From Cepaea nemoralis (Eukaryota; Mollusca; Gastropoda; Stylommatophora; Helicidae): a stretch of DNA of 64,000 nt. A model generated the notes under the pieces. The model did not search any database. It saw only the letters and a program-made list of their open reading frames with translations, and was not told the DNA's origin. The translations under genes and the position numbers were made by a program. This document shows, piece by piece, positions 57,320 to 64,000 of the stretch; within the stretch, counting starts at the first letter, position 1; each line of letters opens with the position of its first letter. The stretch lies in the NCBI GenBank assembly GCA_014155875.1, contig JACEFZ010021429.1, forward strand, positions 52,501 to 116,500. Direction: 5' to 3'.

Positions 57320-57575
57320 TATGGCTCTGTGGCCAAAGGTCTTCATGGACAAAGGCTTGCGAACGCGGTTCGTGAGCTGCTTACCAGGAGTTTGAAACGC
57401 AGCCGCGGCCGAGTTGTGCAACAGATCGTGTCGCATTGTGTTATAACGTATTGATATGGGAGCCGGTCGTTCAGAAAGTAATGGCAAATTACTGATCGTA
57501 AAATTTGCCTAGTACATCAACAGCAGCTGAAAAATGCTGGTGTTACTGCAACGTCCTGCAAGGGATATGCAACAT
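57320..57575 (+). repeat. SINE family A, full copy
   Basis: The head 'GGCTCTGTGGCCAAAGGTCT' is followed by 'GGTCGTTCAGAAAGTAATGG', 'GTAAAATTTGCCTAG', 'CAGCTGAAAAATGCTGG' and 'AACGTCCTGCAAGGGATATG'. Confidence 0.85.
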
Positions 57576-57957
57576 AAAAAAAACAAAAAAAAATTTAAAT
57601 AAAAACATTATTCAGTTAATTAATTAGTTAGTTAGTTAGATAGTTACGACAAGTAGTTAATTAGTTAGCCGACAGATAATCCTCAGTGCACATTTAACTA
57701 TTTAGTGCATAAAGGCTCCGATTCCCTCCTAAATATCTGCCTCACCGTGTAGCTTCAGACGATATCAATTCTGAGGTGGTTTACAATCTCTTTTTATGGC
57801 CTCACCCCCTCCCCCTCCCCCACCCCGACGTGGAATTCATGTTAGACCACCCCCTGTTGACTTGATGTTCTTGTAGCCTGGTTAAGGATACAGATCCACA
57901 GTCATCCCTTGATTCGTCAAATTGTCCTGCTTTTCTAAGAGCATTCATTATATCAAC
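57576..57957. other. Unassigned, with TTAG-type microrepeats
   Basis: AT-rich 'GTTAGTTAGTTAGATAGTTA' around 57620-57670. No gene. Confidence 0.45.
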
Positions 57958-57980
57958 CTGGCAATAAATCGTGCAATCTA

Positions 57981-60444
57981 TTGTTTGTGTCTTCGTTATT
58001 CAAATTCATCACGGGAAAACATTGTTTTGAATTTCTGAAACGTCGCCTTCCATTACCAACTGTGAAGCGATTGGATGGATTACTCAAGCTGAAGTGTAAA
58101 ATATCGGTACAGGAGTGTCGATTGAGATTTATCGAGGAATGCCTAAAGACGGGAATATTTCCTCATCGGTATTTCAGATCTCTCAGGGCGGACAGAATAT
58201 GTCCAACAAGAAAAAACCTGAGACGACTGACTAAAAACCAGATAGAAGAAACCCAGTCTAAACTGGCCAACCTCAAGCGCACACACAGTTCTCCCTACTA
58301 TATCACCAAAGAATTGAGCTTATATGGCTACTTGAAATTCACCAAATTCTGTACAGAAACAGTGTACAAGGTGAAAATCGCAGAGAATGCTCGCCTCAAC
58401 AAATCACTGAGCACTGAAAAGATAACTACGGCAGTACTAGACAACCCAGAGAAATATGTGAGGAACTTATCGTCCTACGTACTCAACAACATTGAAACGG
58501 AGGCCCTTGCAAACGGATTAAAATTCTGCATAAAGCCCAAACACATTAACCGTGTTGAGTCGCAAGCACAATTTTAAATGTTGTTTGATCAAGTCTCCAA
58601 GTTATCACCTACTTCTGCTGAGTCAGTCGGGTGGCTGAAGGCCAAACTGGTAGATTTAGAACACCAGTATCGCACAACCCCCTCTAAACAGACATGTCCG
58701 CTGACCAACGAACACCTTACTGCCTTAAAAGCGTTGAAGGCCAACAAAACCCGTGTCATATTGAAACCTGACAAAGGGAGTGGTGCAGTACTGATGGACA
58801 TATCAGACTACCAGAGAAATATTTATGATATATTATCAGATGCATCTAAATTCAGAGTAGAGCAAACAGTCAACAAGTCGGAGGAATTGGATGCAAGAAT
58901 GAGGAAAGAAATCCAGTCACTTGTGAATGCAGGCCTCATCAGTGAGGCCTCTGCAAAAACGCTCACACTACGTGGCTCCCAAACACCTCAGATTTATGGT
59001 CTACCCAAGCTTCACAAGCCCGGCATCCCACTAAGACCGATCCTTTCCATGGTTAACTCGGCACAACACCGAATGGCGAGATGGCTAGCTGAAATTTTAA
59101 AGCCAGTGCGACATTCCTTCGATCCAAGGTCACTCATGGATACATTCGAACTGGTGGAATTATAGGATACTATGGACATAAACAACAAACACATGTCTTG
59201 CATGGATATTGCCTCTTTATTCACCAACGTTCCATTAGATGAGACCTTGAATATAATAAGCGAACGCATTAGAGACAAAACAACTAAAACTAGGCATACC
59301 ATCAGCTATTCTAGAGAGGCTATTAAAATTATGTACTGCCAACATACAATTCAACTTTCTAAACAAGTCATATTGCCAAATTGACGGAGTGGCCATGGGG
59401 AGCCCACTTGGACCTATTCTAGTGGACATCTTCATGGCACACTTAGAAGAAAAGAGATCCTCAAAAATCAATAACTTGGCCTTTTACCGTCGTTACGTGG
59501 ACGATGTACTAATTATCACCACAGACGAGCTACAAGCAACGTCGTTCCAGGCCACAATGAACGAGACACATATAAACATCTCTTATCTATGGAACACGAA
59601 CACAACGAAGCGTTTGCCGTTTCTAGATATCCTAATGAGACGTAGAGCAGACGGCACAATTCAAAGATCGGTGTACCGCAAAGAAACATGGACTGGGCAA
59701 TACTTAAATTTTCAGAACTTCGCACCTGTCCAGTACAAACGGGGCTTAGTACGGACCCTGTTTGACCGTGCTAGGAAGATATGCACCCAGGACACACTGA
59801 CAGAGGAATTTAAAACTCTGAAGAATGCCTTAAACCTGAATGGGTACTCCACAGGATTTATAAAGCGCCACTGCCAACAGCCCAAACCTAAATCAGAAGT
59901 AACTACAGTCCCTAAACTCAAAGTATTCATCCAGCTAACCTTCCGAGGAGATGACGTAATGCAACGTCTGAGGGACCGGCTCACCACAGTAGTCGAGCGA
60001 ACATTCTGTGCTGCAGCTCTAGTCATCAGGTACAGAAACACACCGATCCCAGTCCCAGCAGTAAAAGAACCTGTCGCTTTGTACGCCAAATCAAATTGTA
60101 TTTACCAATTTACATGCAGATGCGAGGCCATCTACATAGGCAGAACTGAGCGACAGTTACATTGCAGGGTTTCGGAACATATTCCGAATTGGTTGGACAA
60201 GATACTACACACAGAAGATGGTAGCCTAGGCAGGCCGACACACCGGAACAGTCCGGCTTCATCGGTCGGGAGACACGTGTTCGAGAGTGGTCACGTGGTT
60301 GAAAGAGACAATGCCTTCCGTGTGTTGTTCAACACACAAAGTAGTCGATTGTTAAAGATTGCTGAAGCTATACTAATCAACCTTCGTATGCCGTCCTTGT
60401 GTAAGCAGAAAGACATGTTAGTCAGTTTACAATTACCGTGGTAG
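57981..60444 (+). pseudogene. Penelope-like RT with GIY-YIG endonuclease (two stops, one frameshift)
   Basis: One ancestral frame runs through 57981-58577 (stop TAA), 58578-59165 (stop TAG) and 59172-59384, then shifts to a second frame from 59389 to 60444. The N-terminal third carries 'YITKELSLYGYLKF'. Before the palm are 'LKPDKGSGAVLMD' and 'IYGLPKLHKPGIPLRPI', standard Penelope blocks. RT motifs are 'MDIASLFTNVPLDETL' (catalytic Asp), 'QIDGVAMGSPLGPILVDIFM', 'YRRYVDDVLII' (YVDD box) and 'LPFLDILMRR'. The last part has 'CIYQFTCRCEAIYIGRTERQ' and 'HCRVSEHIP', the GIY-YIG nuclease with its Cys cluster, ending 'ILINLRMPSLCKQ'. No in-frame ATG lies in the first 198 codons. The protein would nick target DNA and copy the RNA there; this copy is inactive. 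Confidence 0.92.
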
Positions 60445-60533
60445 ACAATCGACATTACTGTGCGAACATGTGTATATTTCAGTTTGAAGGATTTATCTAA
60501 TTAATTCACGTAAGCTGTGTGATTTCTGCAGTA

Positions 60534-60580
60534 TGTACCTGACGAGATGCAGCGAAATATACCAGGCAATAAATCGTGCA
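60534..60580 (+). ncRNA. Candidate type I hammerhead ribozyme of the Penelope-like element
   Basis: The core CUGACGA (60539-60545) and GAAA (60554-60557) are separated by an 8-nt arm starting G and ending C. UGUAC (60534-60538) can pair with GUGCA (60576-60580) as stem I. The UC at 60574-60575 would be the cleavage dinucleotide. Stem II and stem III are very weak, as described for minimal Penelope hammerheads. The same spacing is seen on the minus strand at 61956-62003 and 19378-19430. Confidence 0.45.
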
Positions 60581-60636
60581 ATCTATTGTTTGTGTCTTCG
60601 TTATTCAAATTCATCACGGGAAAACATTGTTTTGAA

Positions 60637-60705
60637 CTTCCATAATTGCTCTTAAGACCTCCATAGTTGCTGCTAAGACCTCTATATTTGCGGCCAATAT
60701 CTTCA
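60637..60705. repeat. Three imperfect 22-bp tandem units after the Penelope-like element
   Basis: 'CCATAATTGCTCTTAAGACC', 'CCATAGTTGCTGCTAAGACC' and a diverged third unit. Confidence 0.6.
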
Positions 60706-61390
60706 TAGACCACTTGTTATCAGGACTAAATCACCACTCTGATAATTCAATGTCCTCTCGCATGTGAGCTGTAACATCCCTTAACCCCAACACGTGTGGA
60801 GTAACAGATCAATTGTGCAGATGACTACATCAACCTCAGAAACAATTGTCATACATTCAGGTCTAATCTTCTACTTCTACAGCTACCAGGTTGTATTGTC
60901 TACATTCCAATGTCTAATCTGATGCTTACTTAAACGTACGTATCGTAATCTTTGGCAGGTGAATTCATTTTTCACCAGGTAGTATTTATTTATTTACTAA
61001 CACGCATACACACGCACACACTCACACATTACACACACATACATACACACACATCCAAGTGAAATATTACTAAGTGCATAGATGTAAAATAAATAGTGAT
61101 CCTGAGATTTACTGCGGGGTGCAACAGACATAAATACCATCTTTCCTCAAGATAACGCATTTCTTAAATCAATAATATCTTCGGCCTGCCTCACCAAAGA
61201 TGTTTTTCTGCTTACCTTGATGCCCTTATTCGATATGCCGTTGTGTAGATGGTGAAGTGCTTCGGCATCCACTGGGATGAAGGCACGTGCTCGGCAAATC
61301 TGTGTTTATCTCACGCATTTGGGAAATGAAGTGGCTACCTCATCGCTTTGCAGGCCATACATTTTGAGAATTCAAATATGATGCGAATGC
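60706..61390. other. Unassigned, with an ACAC-rich stretch
   Basis: (AC)n-like sequence at 61000-61055. No gene. Confidence 0.45.
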
Positions 61391-61394
61391 TCAA

Positions 61395-61530
61395 GAAGAA
61401 GAAGAAGAAGAAGAAGAAGAAGAAGAAGAAGAAGAAGAAGAAGAAGAAGAAGAAGAAGAAGAAGAAGAAGAAGAAGAAGAAGAAGAAGAAGAAGAAGAAG
61501 AAGAAGAAGAAGAAGAAGAAGAAGAAGAAT
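61395..61530. repeat. (GAA)n microsatellite
   Basis: About 45 AGA/GAA triplets, all purine on the plus strand. Confidence 0.98.
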
Positions 61531-61917
61531 TATAAAGTATGATATAATTTGTATTATTTTGCACGGTCGAAATAAACGAATAACACAGACTATGTGTCTG
61601 TCCTGCAAGTACTGTGGGTCTTACATTATCTGAATAGAATATTTGTTCTTTTATCTCCTTTCTATGCACGTTGTGCGAATAAGATCTAATGTATTTTCTA
61701 TTTATTATGTTTACTATAGACTTTTGTTTCACATAAAGCAATATATTTCTTTTGCAATAGTTGGAAATGCAACTATTAGGCAACTATTAACGATGTTTGT
61801 TGAGGTCTCCGAATAAGACATATTTAATACCAATATAATTGTTCATTTACTTTTAATTGCATCACATGCACAACGAAGGCCATAGACGGTGTGTTTTGTC
61901 CAAGCAATGTATTCCCT
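61531..61917. other. Unassigned sequence
   Basis: AT-rich, nothing recognised. Confidence 0.4.
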
Positions 61918-62010
61918 TAGTGAATTCAAACACAGAAGCCACAAACAATACATTGCAAGATTTATTGCCTGGAATATTTTGCTGCACCTCTTCAGATGCA
62001 AACTGCGGAG
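61918..62010 (-). repeat. Penelope-like terminal fragment
   Basis: On the minus strand: 'TTTGCATCTGAAGAGGTGCA', then 'CCAGGCAATAAATC' and 'TTGTTTGTGGCTTCTGTG'. It matches 60534-60610. Confidence 0.78.
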
Positions 62011-62096
62011 TTACATATCATATGTTGTGAATAAATGAATTAATAAGTGAATAAATAATCAAAGTACTATTCGTTTATTTACTTTATATTATATAA

Positions 62097-62160
62097 CTGC
62101 AGTGAGCACCTGAAGCGATGCAGCGAAATATAACAGGCAATTGGTGTTGTTTTGTGTATT
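62097..62160 (+). repeat. Penelope-like terminal fragment
   Basis: 'GAGCACCTGAAGCGATGCAG' with 'CGAAATATAACAGGCAATTGG' in part matches the same terminus. It lies inverted relative to 61918-62010, about 90 bp away. Confidence 0.68.
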
Positions 62161-62670
62161 AATCTCTGCAACTCTTGAAACCGCTAGCAGATCTCGCAGT
62201 AGTGTAAGGTTGCGTAAACCCTGGTTAACAAGCAGAGATACTAGATACAATTTGGGATGATTTAATGCATATGCGGATTTTAACAACTAAAATATTTGCC
62301 CATGTCCCAACCTCAAATAGGTACCAACAATATGTTGGGAAGTAAATGTATGGGCGTGACACTTACAACATCTCTCACTGAGTGCCGATTGATTTATACA
62401 AAATATCGGTCTAGCACAATATGAATACAGCGCCTTAAGGCATGAGAACAAACGAACTTTATTTTCAACGGGTTGAGAATTGGACACGCAGACCCGTCTG
62501 ACATTCTGCCATTCTTCTCTATTTCCTCTCATACATTATTTCAATCAAAATCCCTTATGAAGCTAATCTTAGACAACAACAAAATAATAAGCATTAAAGC
62601 GCATGAACAATAATCAATAATACATGATTCACTAAGACAATGTTTAACATGGGCATTATAAATACCCAAG
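62161..62670. other. Unassigned sequence
   Basis: No convincing gene or repeat. Confidence 0.4.
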
Positions 62671-62674
62671 GAAG

Positions 62675-63929
62675 GTTATCAGTTATCAGTTATCAGTTGG
62701 GGTATTTTCAATGCACTCCGGACAGGTCTATAGGTGCTCAGATCTTCCCCCCAGCATATGCATCAGCGTTCGGTGGCTAATAGTGCCAGTTCTGTGTTGG
62801 TTGACGAGGCACCTCGTTTTCCCAATGCACCTCTCGCGTCTGGCCGTGCCGATTCTTACTCCCAAGTCTTTCATCCTGGACAGCGATGTGGATTAACTGA
62901 AGTCAAAGTCCTCTGTTCTCGCCATATCTTTAAGGACGTTAATAACATCGGCACGATCCATGGGCTGGCCATCTACATGGGGTGCAGAGCCATCCAGTTT
63001 ATCAGCTCGTTCATTTCCGTCGACTCTCGCATGTCCCGGGACGAAGATGAGGGTGACTTTACGGACAACAGACTTCCGCAGCGATTCAGTCCACTGTCTA
63101 CGTACAGATCCAGCTTCGACTTTCTGAATCATGCTCATCGAATCACTTAGTACACACACGTTGGTATAATGCTGTGATTCCAGCCATATGAAAGCCTGTG
63201 TAACTGCCATCACCTCCATCGTCATGCTACTCGTGGTCATAGAGTGGGCACCACTGGATTCTTGACGGTTCGGCCCGCTGAACGGGCTGTAAATGCCCAC
63301 GCACTTCTCTGCTGCTTTACAACAGATCCATCTGTATAGATTAGCAATTCGGGGCTATCTTAGTGTTCATAGATGAGGGCGTTGACCTCTGCATTGACAG
63401 CGGCAGGGTTCTGCTCTCTGCACCGTCTGTCGAGTGTGATAATGCAGGAGAAAGTGCACTTAAAAGCTGGAGGCACCGGCACCCATTCCTTGCCGGGGTT
63501 GATATTGGTAAGACTGCAGACCTGTCTGACGACATCTTCCGCCCGACCCATCCATGATTTGCCCCTCTTTAGCCTGTCACCCTTTTCTCTGAATATAGCG
63601 TCATGCAGAAGGTGCTGCTCATCTGCACTTATTTTTAAGTATGCCCGAGCTCTCCAGATCTTGATCCTGTGTTCCATTGTCGGGAAGTCAAGGAGGTATC
63701 TCATTGCTATACAGCTGGTGTCTCTCGTGCAGCCCAAAATGATGCGCATGGCTTCGTTTTGTACCTTTTCAAGTCTTCCAATCTGTGTAGGGCTGACAGT
63801 GAGGATGGCCAGGGCATACTCGATGCGTGAAAGCACCAGTCCTTGGAACAGAAGTATTAGCAGAAGATGTAACGTACCATATATATGGGAATATTTATTG
63901 GCTATTTGTCGTTTGAGATAATTTTTCAT
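62675..63929 (-). pseudogene. LINE with RNase H domain, family I-2, 3' end
   Basis: On the minus strand the frame from about 63885 reads 'LVLSRIEYALAILTVSPTQI' and 'LEKVQNEAMRIILGCTRDT', the post-RT region of I- and Jockey-like LINEs. After a stop at 63360 the RNase H begins: 'LLIYTDGSV' (first Asp), then in a shifted frame 'MEVMAVTQAFIWLE' (Glu), 'VCVLSDSMSMI' (Asp) and 'IFVPGHARVDGNERADKLDG' (His, Asp), ending at about 62893. All four RNase H catalytic positions are present but split between frames. A short C-terminal Cys/His segment follows, and the element ends in three AACTGAT units at about 62677-62699. The 5' end is truncated near 63880-63929. Confidence 0.87.
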
Positions 63930-64000
63930 TATTATTGATTTTTATTTGTTTTTATTTTTAGGGGAACATGTAGTCTGTACTGAGGTAGTGTTCAAATAAG
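63930..64000. other. Unassigned AT-rich end of window
   Basis: No feature recognised before the window ends. Confidence 0.4.

Larger units (their letters stand above)
57960..60636 (+). mobile_element. Penelope-like element with pseudo-LTR direct repeats
   Basis: A 72-bp segment beginning GGCAATAAATCGTGCAATC is present at 57960-58031 and again at 60565-60636, with at most minor differences. This is the partial direct repeat (pLTR) arrangement typical of Penelope-like elements, in which the first copy runs into the coding region. The interior encodes RT and a GIY-YIG endonuclease. The element has two in-frame stops and one frameshift. A candidate hammerhead ribozyme overlaps the start of the 3' repeat. 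Confidence 0.9.

Noticed and set aside
13796..57400. tRNA-like segments as functional tRNA genes
   Set aside because: A- and B-box-like parts are present, but acceptor and anticodon stems do not close, and the segments lead into SINE bodies.

Overview
The window looks like intergenic, repeat-saturated DNA from an animal nuclear genome. Eukaryotic signs are LTR retrotransposons, several non-LTR (LINE) 3' ends, a Penelope-like element, tRNA-derived SINEs, hAT and pogo/Tigger DNA-transposon remnants, long di- and trinucleotide microsatellites, and a satellite array. No convincing host protein gene, rRNA gene or free-standing tRNA gene is visible. The repeat mix resembles molluscs or another marine invertebrate, but that assignment is inference only.

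The backbone is three complete LTR retrotransposons, each with TG...CA LTRs, a polypurine tract and a 5-bp target duplication. Element 1 (4032-11016, minus strand, TSD caagc) keeps long LTRs, gag, protease and integrase ends, but has lost the integrase core and nearly all of RT/RNase H. Element 2 (21396-30551, plus strand, TSD atggg) is the most complete. Its order is gag, protease, integrase, reverse transcriptase, RNase H, i.e. integrase before RT. That order is known for Gmr1-like Ty3/gypsy elements and is unlike the usual Ty3 order. Element 3 (50777-56442, plus strand, TSD gtatg) has shorter LTRs and one intact 782-codon reading frame for gag, protease and an integrase zinc-binding remnant, with no polymerase. 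Element 2 has three in-frame TGA stops, one frameshift and a substituted protease catalytic Asp, so it looks recent but not autonomous as it stands.

Other regions: 1-4031 has microsatellites, two RTE-type LINE tails and a Tigger-like remnant that element 1 interrupts. 11022-21390 holds SINEs, minisatellites and large stretches in which I recognise nothing. 30552-32264 is mostly unassigned. 32277-36539 is a 402-403 bp satellite in which about five direct units are followed by about five inverted units, with a 12-bp direct repeat at the two outer edges. 36552-42940 contains a ZBED-type hAT pseudogene, LINE pseudogenes and SINEs. 42941-50776 is a mosaic of SINEs, MITEs and minisatellites with clear nested insertions. 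57960-60636 is a Penelope-like element with RT and GIY-YIG domains, a 72-bp direct repeat at both ends and a candidate hammerhead ribozyme at its 3' side. 62675-63929 is a minus-strand LINE fragment with an RNase H domain.

The order of events can partly be read. Element 3 landed in a LINE whose uninterrupted relative sits at 41887-42283. One SINE landed inside another SINE (13-bp TSD), and a hAT MITE landed in a third (8-bp TSD). All protein calls come from motif recognition by eye; boundaries of old repeats are approximate.
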